38,095 nucleotides of DNA from positions 1 through 38,095 of the forward strand of contig NZ_LQYA01000019.1 of assembly GCF_001531445.1 (NCBI RefSeq). Direction: 5' to 3'. The DNA is from Sporosarcina koreensis. GTDB taxonomy: Bacteria > Bacillota > Bacilli > Bacillales_A > Planococcaceae. Positions 24,241 to 32,734 of the stretch are shown piece after piece; the stretch's first letter is position 1, and the number at the start of each line of letters is the position of its first letter. Under the pieces are notes generated by a model. The model made no database searches, was not told the origin of the DNA, and worked only from the letters and a program-made list of their open reading frames with translations. A program made the position numbers and the translations under genes.

Positions 24241-25341
24241 GTGAAAGGGTTCAAGTATGGTTGGATAATGATGTTGGCTGCGATGCTCTTACTTGTCGGA
24301 GCATGCGCCAAACAAGAACCCGCGCCAGAAACGAAAGTGGAAAAACCGGCTGGCGGCGATACAGTCGTTGAGACGCCATCCGGGGATTTGGCGCCTCTTG
24401 ATAAGCGGGTGAAGGTGTTGATTGCCGAGGACGGTGCGGCTTCAGGGGCAGGGTTCTATATCGCAAAGGAAAAAGGATATTTTGAGGATTACAATATTGA
24501 AGTGGAATTTGCTGATTTCGCTAATAGCGACGACATGCTGCCTGCACTTGCTGCTGGTGAAGTCGATATTGCGGGCGGCGTCTCAACCGCATCATTTTTC
24601 AACGCCATTGCACAAGGCATTGACGTTCGAATCATTGCGGATAAAGGGCATAATATGCCGGGCAAATCGTATTTCACCTTCGTCATCGGCAACCATATGG
24701 TAGATGAAATAAAAGATTATCCTGATTTCCGCGGGAAGAAGATTGCCGTGTCTTCCAGAAACTCGATTGATGGATATATTTACGAGGAAATGTTGAAACA
24801 TGCGGGGTTAACTGAGGAAGATGTCGAATACGTCCATATCGCAGATTTTGGCGCAATGCTTGGCGCCATTGACGCAGGTACAATTGACGCAGCTCTTAGC
24901 ATCGAGCCGTTGATTGCACAAGGAGTCGCGAATGGTTTCCACGTCCGGTTTAAAGATGCAACTGATTATGCACCTGAATCGCAGATCGCCATGGTTTTGG
25001 CCTCTCCGAAATTCATGGGTGAAGAAGACGTTTCATTACGCTTTATGGCAGCTTATTTGAAAGGTGTCCGGGATTACAACGATGCGTTCTTCAAAGGTGA
25101 GGGCAAAGATGAGATCGTTGACATCATGGTGCAACATACCGCTTTGAAAGATCCAGAGCTATGGGATAAAGTAAATGTCACCGGGCTTGATCCGGACGGT
25201 GAAATGTTCGTGGATGATATCAAGAAGCAATACGAAACGTATAAAGCGAACGGGGCGATCTTGGGTGATATTGATTTTGATAAAGCCGTCGATACTTCAT
25301 TAGCAGAGGAAGCAGTGGAGATTATTGGGGAGTATGAATGA
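24241..25341 (+). CDS. ABC transporter substrate-binding lipoprotein (SsuA/TauA/NMT1-like)
   Basis: The protein has a lipoprotein signal peptide with lipobox LVGAC and a Ser/Thr/Pro-poor linker (KQEPAPETKVEKPAGG). A periplasmic-binding-like domain follows with SGAGFYIAKEKGYFEDYNIEVEF, GEVDIAGG, FRGKKIAVSS and GTIDAALSIEPLIAQGVANG. These are features of the NMT1/SsuA family that binds sulfonates, taurine or pyrimidine precursors. GTG 24241 is chosen because GGGGAG lies five bases upstream and it gives a compact signal peptide. ATG 24223, overlapping the ATPase stop as ATGA, is the alternative (372 residues). Ligand unknown. A strong terminator follows. Confidence 0.85.
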   Translation: MKGFKYGWIMMLAAMLLLVGACAKQEPAPETKVEKPAGGDTVVETPSGDLAPLDKRVKVLIAEDGAASGAGFYIAKEKGYFEDYNIEVEFADFANSDDMLPALAAGEVDIAGGVSTASFFNAIAQGIDVRIIADKGHNMPGKSYFTFVIGNHMVDEIKDYPDFRGKKIAVSSRNSIDGYIYEEMLKHAGLTEEDVEYVHIADFGAMLGAIDAGTIDAALSIEPLIAQGVANGFHVRFKDATDYAPESQIAMVLASPKFMGEEDVSLRFMAAYLKGVRDYNDAFFKGEGKDEIVDIMVQHTALKDPELWDKVNVTGLDPDGEMFVDDIKKQYETYKANGAILGDIDFDKAVDTSLAEEAVEIIGEYE

Positions 25342-25399
25342 ATCAAAGATAGGTAATTCCGCTATCAAAAGAAAAAAATAATAACTGGTGTTGGTATTG

Positions 25400-25434
25400 G
25401 GTTTCCAAGAATCTGTAAACTTGGAAACCTTTTT
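25400..25434 (+). terminator. Intrinsic terminator
   Basis: GGTTTCCAAG and CTTGGAAACC form a perfect 10-bp stem, followed by T5. It ends the ABC operon. Confidence 0.92.
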
Positions 25435-25486
25435 GTGTTGTGAGGCGTATGATTAGTAGTGGGAAATATATAGAATTGGAAAAACC

Positions 25487-25511
25487 ATTATTGAGTTTTG
25501 GAGTCAATAAT
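25487..25511. promoter_or_regulatory. Inverted repeat upstream of the DUF4184 gene
   Basis: ATTATTGA and TCAATAAT are perfect 8-bp arms with a 9-bp spacer, 31 bp before the start codon. It may be an operator or a leader hairpin; no regulator can be named. Apart from this and the terminator at 25400 nothing was seen between 25342 and 25541. Confidence 0.35.
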
Positions 25512-25541
25512 ACTAATTAAGCATTTGGGGGAGTTCATTAT

Positions 25542-26297
25542 ATGCCCTTAACGTTCGCTCATCCTGCAGCAGTCTTGCCTTTTTCGAGAAACAGCAAGTA
25601 TGTTAATTTCTTAGCATTGGTTTTAGGAAGTATGTCGCCTGACTTTGAGTACTTTCTCAGAGGAAAACCATCTGGTGAGATTGGTCACACATTTATAGGG
25701 TTTGTAACTTTTAATCTTCCAGTTGTCGCGGTTGTTTATTTAATTTATCAAGCATATATACATAGAACTTTGTTTAATCATTTGCCGTTTCTCCTGCAAG
25801 ATACGCATTCTGAAAAGCGAGATGCATCTAAATCGTTAAAAGCTATTGTCTTTCTCTACTCGGCGCTTTTTGGCATGCTGACCCATGTAGTCTGGGATTC
25901 GTTTACACACATAAATGGTTTTATGGTGAATAAGTTGTCGGTGCTTTCTTATACCTTTCAAGTTTTCGATAGGGATATCCCTGTTTACAAAATCCTTCAA
26001 CATGGAAGCACATTTGCCGGTATATGTGCCATTGGTACATATATGTACTATCGAACAGCAAAGTATAATGGTGATAAGGAATTGGGGATAAGACTGGTAC
26101 AAAAATCGATGTATTGGGGCTGTATTACTTTACTATCTCTATTTTTGTTTGGGGCATGGTCTTTCATTTATCCAATCCCATTTGAATTGTATGGAAGCAT
26201 TATTGTGCGGATTATAGATTCTGCATTAGTCAGTTTGTTGATTGTTTCGTTGTACTTCGATTATTTTCCTAGACGCAAAAACCGCTCAGTAATTTGA
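25542..26297 (+). CDS. DUF4184 family membrane protein
   Basis: The 251-residue protein opens with MPLTFAHPAAVLPFSR, the DUF4184 signature, and has about six hydrophobic segments. His and Asp residues in conserved-looking places (FAHPA, MSPDFEYF, IGHTFIG, LTHVVWDSFTH) resemble membrane metal-dependent hydrolases of the YdjM/PAP2-like type. Enzymatic function is not established. GGGGGAG precedes ATG 25542. The last 30 bases of the gene form one arm of the terminator at 26268-26315. Confidence 0.85.
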   Translation: MPLTFAHPAAVLPFSRNSKYVNFLALVLGSMSPDFEYFLRGKPSGEIGHTFIGFVTFNLPVVAVVYLIYQAYIHRTLFNHLPFLLQDTHSEKRDASKSLKAIVFLYSALFGMLTHVVWDSFTHINGFMVNKLSVLSYTFQVFDRDIPVYKILQHGSTFAGICAIGTYMYYRTAKYNGDKELGIRLVQKSMYWGCITLLSLFLFGAWSFIYPIPFELYGSIIVRIIDSALVSLLIVSLYFDYFPRRKNRSVI

Positions 26298-26315
26298 GCG
26301 GTTTTTGCGTCTAGG
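26268..26315. terminator. Perfect 21-bp stem terminator overlapping the end of the DUF4184 gene
   Basis: The arm 26268-26288 is exactly complementary to 26295-26315 with a six-base loop (GTAATT). The left arm is the last coding codons of the DUF4184 gene, and the TGA stop lies at the start of the right arm. A5 and T5 runs within the stem make it effective for both this gene and the convergent lipoprotein gene ending at 26328. Confidence 0.85.
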
Positions 26316-26327
26316 GAATAATAAAAC

Positions 26328-26876
26328 TTATTCATATCCGCCTTCAGCATCAGGCAGTTCCTTATAGCTATCTTTCTCTTTAATTAAATCTAAAATAGTA
26401 TCCCGTAACTCAATCAGCTGTTTCGCGTCGTTCGTCGGGTTGCAATAGGCTCCGGGAACAGTATGGCTTATTGTTTCTCCGTTGATAAGGACCTCCCATT
26501 TATCTTCTTCATAGGGTTCTACAGAACAATCGATGATTTCGGGTATTAATTGTTTGGCGTCCGCAATGTTAATCTCTTTCATTTTCCCATAAATAAAATT
26601 CATTTCCTCTTCAGTAAATGTTACATCAGTTGTCACAGTTCCCGCCTCAATTAAATCTTTCGTGAAGGTGCCTTCAAATGTATTAATTTCATTACTGCTC
26701 CAATAACCGAATTGGGTAGAAAAATTGAAATCATCGGGTTTGCTTTCTGGCATAGTTATAGAATCTGTTTCTTTTAAACCGGAAGCTCCGGATTCGACTT
26801 CATTTATGTTTGCAGTGGGTCGATTGCAAGCGCCCAATAGGAAAATAAGTAGTAAAAAAGAAAAAAGTCTTCTCAA
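26328..26876 (-). CDS. Lipoprotein of unknown function
   Basis: The 182-residue protein has a short lipoprotein signal (RRLFSFLLLIFLLGAC) with lipobox LLGAC at residues 13-17. The mature part is acidic, with YGYWSS-like aromatic residues and two further Cys (IIDCSVEP and GAYCNPTN) that may pair. No family was recognised. The start is TTG 26876 with GGAGGAATTATAG before it. It lies 26 bp behind an EmrE-type permease gene and may be co-transcribed with it. Confidence 0.75.
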   Translation of the reverse strand: MRRLFSFLLLIFLLGACNRPTANINEVESGASGLKETDSITMPESKPDDFNFSTQFGYWSSNEINTFEGTFTKDLIEAGTVTTDVTFTEEEMNFIYGKMKEINIADAKQLIPEIIDCSVEPYEEDKWEVLINGETISHTVPGAYCNPTNDAKQLIELRDTILDLIKEKDSYKELPDAEGGYE

Positions 26877-26901
26877 CTATAATTCCTCCTTTTCTTCCTA
26901 A

Positions 26902-27870
26902 TTATAGCTCCGCACTTACGGACATTTTCCTCTTCGCAACAGACGTTTGATAACTATGCAAACCCATGCCGACAATAATCACCAAAATGCCAACGAGTGA
27001 AAGCGGACCGGGCAGAGCGATATGTAAAATGAGCATTTCCCCGATCATCGCGAAAATGAGCTCTGTCGATTGCGTCGCTTCGACCGCTGCAAGCTTGCCT
27101 TGGTCATGCTGGACAAGGTCTGTCGCCAAGAAGAATAGTGTCGTCGCAATGACGCCTGAGCTGACTGCAACAATCAATGATTGGGTCACTTGATTCATAG
27201 ACGGAGGCCCGACAGTGAACATTGCGTAGACAGCAAAACCGATCCAAACCGGAATCGTCATCAACGTCATCGCTAGCACCCTCTGAAACGTATCGAGTCT
27301 TCCTTGCAATAAATCCATCATCTTTCGGTTGCCTAATGGGTAGGCGATAGCCGCAACGATGACGGGGAGGATGCCAAGCCATAATGTGTGTGTATCGACA
27401 CTGTTCGCATTCGGAATTTGAATCAACACGACGCCGGCAAAAATAATCAATGTAATGAGCAGTGATACGATGGGAACTCTTTGCCGAATTCTCTTTTCCC
27501 CTTCATCTGTCTTCACGACAATGAAGAACAATGGTGCCAATAAAACGCCCGCCACAATAGTCAGTTGCCATGTGCCCGCAAGCAGCCACCCTGGGCTGTA
27601 CGCGGCGGAAAAAGTGAGAGGAGCATAAAAAAGGACGAATGCAACGATGCTCCAAATGAAGAAGGGGAGGGGCTTCGCGGCCATTGTCTTGCCGGTTTCC
27701 CGTAGCCCTTTCCGATAAGCCACGATGGCAATCAAAAACGGAACCATGAAGAAATAACGGAGGGAGGCGCTCCACAACCAGCTGCCTCCCGAAATTTCCA
27801 TCGACCTATTCAACACGAATGTCACTGCGAAAAATAGAGATGACAGAATACCGATCCAAATAGCCTTCAC
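26902..27870 (-). CDS. DMT-superfamily permease (multidrug resistance efflux transporter family)
   Basis: The 322-residue protein has about ten transmembrane helices in two halves, of the drug/metabolite transporter type. WIGILSSLFFAVTFVLNRSME at the start and AAVEATQSTELIFAMIGEMLIL in the second half match the EmrE-like PF13536 group rather than EamA. Substrate unknown. Start GTG 27870 has GGGAGGTG upstream. It begins 12 bp after pepT, so the two are likely one operon. Confidence 0.82.
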   Translation of the reverse strand: MKAIWIGILSSLFFAVTFVLNRSMEISGGSWLWSASLRYFFMVPFLIAIVAYRKGLRETGKTMAAKPLPFFIWSIVAFVLFYAPLTFSAAYSPGWLLAGTWQLTIVAGVLLAPLFFIVVKTDEGEKRIRQRVPIVSLLITLIIFAGVVLIQIPNANSVDTHTLWLGILPVIVAAIAYPLGNRKMMDLLQGRLDTFQRVLAMTLMTIPVWIGFAVYAMFTVGPPSMNQVTQSLIVAVSSGVIATTLFFLATDLVQHDQGKLAAVEATQSTELIFAMIGEMLILHIALPGPLSLVGILVIIVGMGLHSYQTSVAKRKMSVSAEL

Positions 27871-27882
27871 AGTGACACCTCC

Positions 27883-29109
27883 CTATCCGCGTTCTTCGAA
27901 GAGTTTTACAGCTTCAATGATGACGTTTGTCGCCTTCTCCATATTGTCGACCGATATATATTCATATTTCCCATGGTAATTCTCACCGCCCGTGAAAATA
28001 TTCGGCGTCGGCATGCCCATATAAGAAAGCTGGGATCCGTCCGTACCGCCGCGCACCGGCACAATATCAGGCTGGATGTCGAGTACTTTGAATGCATCGG
28101 AAATAATATCAACGATTTCCATGACGGGTTCGATCTTCTCACCCATATTGAAATATTGGTCAGTCAGTTCAAGCTCTACAGCATATTCACCATGCTCTTT
28201 TTTCAGTTGAGCAGCCGTGTCGACAAACAATCGCTTTCGCGCTTTAAACGTTTCACGATCAAAATAGCGAATAATATAATGCAACTCGGTCTTCTCGACA
28301 GATCCACTCACATCCGTCAAATGGACGAACCCTTCATAGCCGTCTGTTACTTGCGGAATTTCACTCGCAGGCATCGCCGCTTGGAAATGGTTCGCAATTA
28401 GAATGGAGTTCACCATTTTGTCCTTTGCGGATCCCGGATGGACGTTTGTTCCGTGGAACGTCACTTTTGCGCCAGCTGCATTGAAGCTTTCATATTGCAA
28501 CTCACCAAGTGGTCCGCCATCCATTGTGTAGGCGTACTTCGCGCCGAATGCTTCCACATCGAATTTCTGCGGACCACTGCCGATTTCTTCGTCAGGCGTA
28601 AAACCAATGCGAAGCTTTCCATGTTTGATTTCTGGATTCTGAATCAAATACTCCATCGCTGTCATGATTTCTGCGATTCCGGCTTTATTGTCAGCGCCTA
28701 ACAACGTCGTACCGTCTGTCGTAATAAGCGTATGGCCTACATAGTTTTTCAACTCAGGGAATGTGGAAACGGACATCGTTGTTTCCGCATTCAACTGAAT
28801 ATCATTGCCGTCATAATCGTCTACTCGCTGTGGGTTGACGTTTTTGCCTGTATAATCAGGTGCAGTGTCGACGTGCGCTAAAAAGCCGATTGTCGGAACC
28901 TCTTTATCCGTATTGGCAGGGAGAGTCGCGAATAGATAGCCGTTCTCATCCAATGTGATCTCTTCCAGTCCAATATCGGCAAGTTCTTTTTCAAGCACAT
29001 GCAATAGATCCCATTGTCCTGGCGTGGATGGGGTGGACGTGCTGTTTTCATCCGATTGTGTATCAATTTTTACATAACGTGTCAGGCGTTCAATCAGTTT
29101 TTCTTTCAT
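27883..29109 (-). CDS. pepT: Peptidase T (tripeptide aminopeptidase)
   Basis: The 408-residue protein matches PepT throughout: [22 protein letters not shown] (first zinc His and the Asp beside it), [14 protein letters not shown] (bridging Asp), [10 protein letters not shown] (general-base Glu and zinc Glu), [40 protein letters not shown] and [14 protein letters not shown] with the final zinc His. It is a cytoplasmic dinuclear zinc enzyme removing the N-terminal residue from tripeptides. GGAGGAATTTGAA precedes the ATG. Length is normal for the family. Confidence 0.96.
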   Translation of the reverse strand: MKEKLIERLTRYVKIDTQSDENSTSTPSTPGQWDLLHVLEKELADIGLEEITLDENGYLFATLPANTDKEVPTIGFLAHVDTAPDYTGKNVNPQRVDDYDGNDIQLNAETTMSVSTFPELKNYVGHTLITTDGTTLLGADNKAGIAEIMTAMEYLIQNPEIKHGKLRIGFTPDEEIGSGPQKFDVEAFGAKYAYTMDGGPLGELQYESFNAAGAKVTFHGTNVHPGSAKDKMVNSILIANHFQAAMPASEIPQVTDGYEGFVHLTDVSGSVEKTELHYIIRYFDRETFKARKRLFVDTAAQLKKEHGEYAVELELTDQYFNMGEKIEPVMEIVDIISDAFKVLDIQPDIVPVRGGTDGSQLSYMGMPTPNIFTGGENYHGKYEYISVDNMEKATNVIIEAVKLFEERG

Positions 29110-29146
29110 TTCAAATTCCTCCAGTTGATGAAAAGCGTAGTTTCCC

Positions 29147-29806
29147 TTATCTTATCAGATTGTTTCGGTTCACGGAATACTTGACGACCCGGCTGCCAAT
29201 GCTTGCTGCGATGAACACTTGTGCAGCATAGTATGTCACCATGACGAAAGCGTCACGATAAGGGATTTCAAGGACGAATCGGTCAATCGCTAATACGGAA
29301 TCCGAGAGCATGAACAGCAACGCACCTGTAATGGCAAGTGGCATTCTCGTACGGATCGCCATCCAACCCATCGTTAAAATGACTGCGATATAGGCAATGA
29401 TAGCCGCGCCAAGAATCGACTCACCAACAGCGAATTGGGACCCGGCAATCCAGATGGCCATTGCGGCACCGTAAAGCACGAGAAGGACCGCAGCCCATAT
29501 CGGAACGCGTTTACGGCTCGCAGACTTGAAAGCGAGGATGTAAAAAAGATGTCCAATGAAAAAAGTGATAAGGCCGGCCATGAACCAGTAGATAACCCCA
29601 TCTGCAATCATACAGACGAATAATCCGGCAATGATAAGTCTTTTATACTCCTGTGAAACAAGTGGCGGCGTCATTGCAGCGAACATGAGAATGAGTGCCA
29701 TCGGAATAAGCTTCATGAAGATCTTGAGACCGACCGGATCGGGTGGAATAAAAAAGATATAAATGGCACCCATTATGATGATAGCTGACAATAAAATATT
29801 CCTCAC
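29147..29806 (-). CDS. YhhN-family membrane protein (lysoplasmalogenase-like)
   Basis: The protein has about eight hydrophobic helices with the YhhN signatures [37 protein letters not shown] and [14 protein letters not shown]. Eukaryotic TMEM86 members hydrolyse the vinyl-ether bond of lysoplasmalogens; the bacterial function is less sure. The frame is open from ATG 29836, but AAGGAGGAGAGGAG lies inside that extension, so GTG 29806 (219 residues) is preferred. It follows the LysR gene closely and may be read from the same promoter. Confidence 0.78.
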   Translation of the reverse strand: MRNILLSAIIIMGAIYIFFIPPDPVGLKIFMKLIPMALILMFAAMTPPLVSQEYKRLIIAGLFVCMIADGVIYWFMAGLITFFIGHLFYILAFKSASRKRVPIWAAVLLVLYGAAMAIWIAGSQFAVGESILGAAIIAYIAVILTMGWMAIRTRMPLAITGALLFMLSDSVLAIDRFVLEIPYRDAFVMVTYYAAQVFIAASIGSRVVKYSVNRNNLIR

Positions 29807-29862
29807 TGCTTGAACAGCTCCTCTCCTCCTTTCCATTTCGATAGGCAGAGGTGGAATTCCTT

Positions 29863-30759
29863 CTATTTCAGTGTCGTCAATAATTTATTTGTCCGCAAGA
29901 TATCAATGAAAACCTCGAGTGCCTTTGTTTGGAAAGGGGTGTTTGTCACAATCGAAAATTGACGGCGGTAGGGGAGCCCTTTCACGTCCAGCACTAGCAA
30001 ATCACCGTTTTTCAATTCTTTTTTAATCGACCAATGGGAAAGTAAGCTTATGCCGAGACCTGCTTCGACCGACTCCTTGATCGGCTGGGTGCTGCTGAAA
30101 TCCATAAGTTTTGTCGGTGCAATTTTGTGCAGTTCGAATAAATTATCCATCGCCTCTCGTGTACCGGAACCATGCTCACGAACAATCCAAGTCTCCTGTT
30201 CCAACTCGGTCATTTCAAGTAGTTCTTTCCGGAATGCAAGCGGATGGTCAACGGGACAGACAATCACCATAGCATCTTCTGCAAAATCCTCGACGATGAG
30301 TCGTGCTGCATTGAATTTCCCCTCCACGATACCAATATCAAGCTGATGGCTTGCGACAAGATCGGCAACGGTCGCCGTATTGCCGATTTTTACAGTTGGT
30401 TGGACATCGGGATAAGTCTGTTGTAAATTGGCGATAATGCGTGGCAGCACGTATTCGCCGAATGTATAACTCGCGCCGATCGACAGCGGACCGCTCGCCT
30501 TATTCGCCAAATCATCGACAAGGTTTTGCATTTTCGTATACAAAGCAAGGATTTCCTTCGCATGATGATAGACGATCTCACCGGCTTTGTTGAGGCGGAC
30601 GTATTTATTCGTCCGTTCGAGTAACCTTGCCCCGATCTGATCCTCAAACTGCCGGATATATTGGCTCACTGCAGGCTGGGTCATATGATGCTCCTCAGCG
30701 GCACGTGAAAAGCTCTTTTTTTCTGCCACTGTGACGAATATTTGAAGCTGTAGATCCAT
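29863..30759 (-). CDS. LysR-family transcriptional regulator
   Basis: The 298-residue protein has the LysR winged HTH (1-60, FVTVAEKKSFSRAAEEHHMTQPAVSQYI) and a substrate-binding domain (about 90-295) with LSIGASYTFGEYVLPRII, LDIGIVEGKF, WIVREHGSGTREAMDN and SVEAGLGISLLSHW. The effector region resembles the CysL/YwfK-type sulfur-related regulators, but this is a weak reading. It is divergent from a YeiH-family permease gene, a common LysR target arrangement. AAGGAGGGATC precedes the ATG. Confidence 0.88.
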   Translation of the reverse strand: MDLQLQIFVTVAEKKSFSRAAEEHHMTQPAVSQYIRQFEDQIGARLLERTNKYVRLNKAGEIVYHHAKEILALYTKMQNLVDDLANKASGPLSIGASYTFGEYVLPRIIANLQQTYPDVQPTVKIGNTATVADLVASHQLDIGIVEGKFNAARLIVEDFAEDAMVIVCPVDHPLAFRKELLEMTELEQETWIVREHGSGTREAMDNLFELHKIAPTKLMDFSSTQPIKESVEAGLGISLLSHWSIKKELKNGDLLVLDVKGLPYRRQFSIVTNTPFQTKALEVFIDILRTNKLLTTLK

Positions 30760-30789
30760 TTCCGATCCCTCCTTGAATTAATTATACAG

Positions 30790-30835
30790 TTTTACTTATC
30801 ATGAGGATTATTATAATTTATTTTACTTATATAAT
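30790..30835 (+). promoter_or_regulatory. LysR-type control region before the YeiH-family gene
   Basis: TATAAT at 30830-30835 has no good -35 (ATTATT), which suits activation. TTTTACTTAT occurs twice, at 30790-30799 and 30821-30830, 31 bp apart (three helical turns). The intergenic region is very AT-rich with several ATAATTTAT-like elements typical of LysR sites. Confidence 0.45.
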
Positions 30836-30871
30836 ACCGCGTATTAGGCTTACAGAGAGGAGGTAATGCAG

Positions 30872-31882
30872 ATGACTGAAAAAAAGAGTGCTAACGAAAG
30901 AGGCTTATGGATTGCAGGGATCGCTTTCACATTTTTTATTGCATTAGTAGGTTTTTTATTAGCGAAAGTGCCTGGATTCAACCATATCGGACAGTTGGCG
31001 AGCGCCATTATTATTGCTGTTGCGTATCGACAAGTTTTCGGCTATCCGGAAATGCTTCGTGCAGGAATTACATTTTCCTCGAAAAAGTTGCTGAGGCTAG
31101 CCATTATTTTATACGGTTTGAAATTAAACATTGATGTCGTGTTCCGTGACGGATTGGGATTGCTGGCACGTGATGCACTTATCATTGCATTTGCCATTAC
31201 GGCGACTGTCATGTTAGCGAAATGGCTGAAAGCGGACAAAGAAATTTCGTTTCTGCTAGGGGTAGGGACGGGGGTATGTGGAGCTGCGGCCATCGCGGCA
31301 GTCGCGCCGATTGTCAAAGCGAAGGATGAAGACACCGCAATCGGCGTCGGGATCATCGCCATGATGGGCACCGTGTTTGCGATTGGTTATACATTACTGC
31401 GGCCCATATTACCATTGCTCCCAACGGAGTATGGCATTTGGTCGGGGATGAGCCTTCATGAACTTGCACATGTCGCCATTGCTGCCGCTCCAGCGGGGGA
31501 AGACGCGCTCGCCATTGCATTATTGGCGAAACTCGGCAGGGTATTTTTATTAGTCCCTTTATGCTTCATTTTCATCTACTTCATGAAGCGGAAAAGCAAA
31601 GGGGAAGAAGATGGTCAGAACAAAATCGAATTTCCATGGTTCCTTGTCGGATTCATTTTACTAAGCCTGTTCGGAAGTTATGTATTGGGTCATTCAATCC
31701 CGGTATCTGATAATGTAATGGCGGGCATCAGCACAGCAACGACATGGCTATTGACAGCCGCCATGGTTGGTCTTGGGTTGAACGTCAGCTTGAAGGACTT
31801 GCGCGAACGCGCTATGAAGCCATTGATTGCAATGACAATCACATCAATCTGCCTATCTGTTTTGGCGTACTTCATTATATAA
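30872..31882 (+). CDS. YeiH/UPF0324 family putative sulfate exporter
   Basis: The 336-residue protein has about ten hydrophobic helices and the UPF0324 signatures FSSKKLLRLAIILYGLKLN, LLGVGTGVCGAAAIAAVAPI, VGIIAMMGTVFAIGYTLL and TAAMVGLGLNVSLKDL. The family is annotated as a putative sulfate exporter on limited evidence. ATG 30872 is chosen because AGAGGAGG lies eight bases upstream; ATG 30866 is too close. Regulation by the divergent LysR gene is likely. A terminator follows. Confidence 0.88.
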   Translation: MTEKKSANERGLWIAGIAFTFFIALVGFLLAKVPGFNHIGQLASAIIIAVAYRQVFGYPEMLRAGITFSSKKLLRLAIILYGLKLNIDVVFRDGLGLLARDALIIAFAITATVMLAKWLKADKEISFLLGVGTGVCGAAAIAAVAPIVKAKDEDTAIGVGIIAMMGTVFAIGYTLLRPILPLLPTEYGIWSGMSLHELAHVAIAAAPAGEDALAIALLAKLGRVFLLVPLCFIFIYFMKRKSKGEEDGQNKIEFPWFLVGFILLSLFGSYVLGHSIPVSDNVMAGISTATTWLLTAAMVGLGLNVSLKDLRERAMKPLIAMTITSICLSVLAYFII

Positions 31883-31884
31883 GT

Positions 31885-31923
31885 AAAAAAGGGCACTCCG
31901 GCGGTGGCGGAGATGCCCTTTTT
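31885..31923. terminator. Intrinsic terminator between convergent genes
   Basis: AAAAAGGGCAcTCCG pairs with CGGAgATGCCCTTTTT around a GCGGTGG loop. It serves the YeiH-family gene and probably the convergent DUF2187 gene. Confidence 0.88.
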
Positions 31924-31933
31924 CCATATAAAA

Positions 31934-32155
31934 TTAATCTACTGAGTAGTTCTTGTGTGAAACAACGGTGAGGTTCGATGCGACGCCAATAAGGTCGGCA
32001 TCTTCCTCTGAAATTTTAACAATGACCGAGTTTTCAAGGATCTTGTGGATTGTCCCATTCACCTCATGGTCATTGCGAACGAATGAAATCTCCTCATCGA
32101 TTTGACGGGCTGCGACAAAATCTGAAACAGGTTTCTCCTTACGTGGAAAAGCCAA
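31934..32155 (-). CDS. DUF2187 (YkvS-like) small protein
   Basis: The 73-residue protein ends with GTIHKILENSVIVKIS...SNLTVVSHKNYSVD, which matches the DUF2187/YkvS family (VEKVNENSVIVD...VVNHKNY). These are small single-domain beta proteins, perhaps KOW-like, of unknown function. TTG 32155 is chosen (MAFPRKEK) because TAGGAG lies seven bases upstream; GTG 32164 is a longer alternative with no spacing for an RBS. A terminator-like hairpin stands in its leader. Confidence 0.78.
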   Translation of the reverse strand: MAFPRKEKPVSDFVAARQIDEEISFVRNDHEVNGTIHKILENSVIVKISEEDADLIGVASNLTVVSHKNYSVD

Positions 32156-32185
32156 ACGAATCACTCCTACTGTTTATTCTCATAA

Positions 32186-32280
32186 TGAAAAAATTGCTTG
32201 GGCATGCCCTAAGCAATCAAATCATGATGGAAAACAACTAGTTGAAACCGATCCCTATCAAGTTGTCTATTACTAGTATA
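32186..32280 (-). promoter_or_regulatory. Leader of the DUF2187 gene with promoter and terminator hairpin
   Basis: On the minus strand a TATACT (32280-32275) could start a transcript near 32268. After the palindrome CAACTAGTTG comes the hairpin GCTTAGGGCATGCCCAAGC with flanking ATTG/CAAT pairing, then T6 ending near 32186, only about 30 bases before the start codon. This is either a transcription attenuator or the end of an 80-nt small RNA. Confidence 0.45.
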
Positions 32281-32330
32281 CCATAAATTGTCGAACTTTG
32301 CAGAATCCTGAATCGAAGAAGATCGGTTGC

Positions 32331-32359
32331 TTGACATTATACCTTACGGGGTATATAAT
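32331..32359 (+). promoter_or_regulatory. Consensus promoter with CstR operator (autoregulation)
   Basis: TTGACA (32331-32336), 17 bp, TATAAT (32354-32359): a full-consensus promoter. ATACCTTACGGGGTAT (32339-32354) fills the spacer, so bound repressor would exclude RNA polymerase. Confidence 0.88.
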
Positions 32360-32395
32360 CGGTATTGTACTCCATGAGAAAGGAGCTGATCACAA

Positions 32396-32659
32396 TTGGA
32401 ATACGATGACAAAGTCGTGAATCGCTTAAAACGAATCGAAGGCCAAATCAAAGGGATTTTACGGATGATCGAAGAAGGAAAAGATTGTAAAGAGGTCGTT
32501 ACGCAATTGTCGGCTTCCCGTTCGGCGATTGACCGTACGATTGGCGTCATTGTCAGCTCGAACATTATTTCATGCATGCAGAACGTTGATGAAAATAACC
32601 CGATGAATCAAGAGGAGATCGTAAAGCAAGCGGTAGACCTTCTTGTAAAGAGTCGCTAA
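32396..32659 (+). CDS. cstR: CstR persulfide-sensing repressor (CsoR family)
   Basis: The 87-residue all-helical protein has the CsoR-family core (VVNRLKRIEGQIKGILRMIEEGKDCKEVVTQLSA...). Cysteines fall at positions 31 and 60, exactly as in S. aureus CstR. The copper-ligand His of CsoR is absent: NIISC here versus HLxxC-type in CsoR. CstR forms interprotein di- to tetrasulfide links on exposure to sulfide or persulfide and leaves DNA. Start TTG 32396 has AAGGAG ten bases upstream. Its own promoter carries the operator, and sulfur-transfer genes follow downstream. Confidence 0.92.
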   Translation: MEYDDKVVNRLKRIEGQIKGILRMIEEGKDCKEVVTQLSASRSAIDRTIGVIVSSNIISCMQNVDENNPMNQEEIVKQAVDLLVKSR

Positions 32660-32690
32660 ACAGTTGACTCTTTTCTTTTATCGGTTTAAT

Positions 32691-32706
32691 ATACCCATAG
32701 GGGTAA
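32691..32706 (+). promoter_or_regulatory. CstR-type operator before the dsrE-like gene
   Basis: ATACCCATAGGGGTAA, an inverted repeat of the same type as at 32339. TACTAT/TATAAG at 32710-32718 is a possible -10. It suggests the sulfur-transfer genes have their own CstR-controlled promoter in addition to read-through from cstR. Confidence 0.7.
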
Positions 32707-32734
32707 CGGTACTATAAGAGAAGGGATGATTGTA

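Noticed and set aside
32396..32659. Copper-sensing CsoR
   Set aside because: The copper-ligand His is absent (Asn56), cysteines are at 31 and 60 as in CstR, and the neighbours are sulfur-transfer genes rather than copper transporters.
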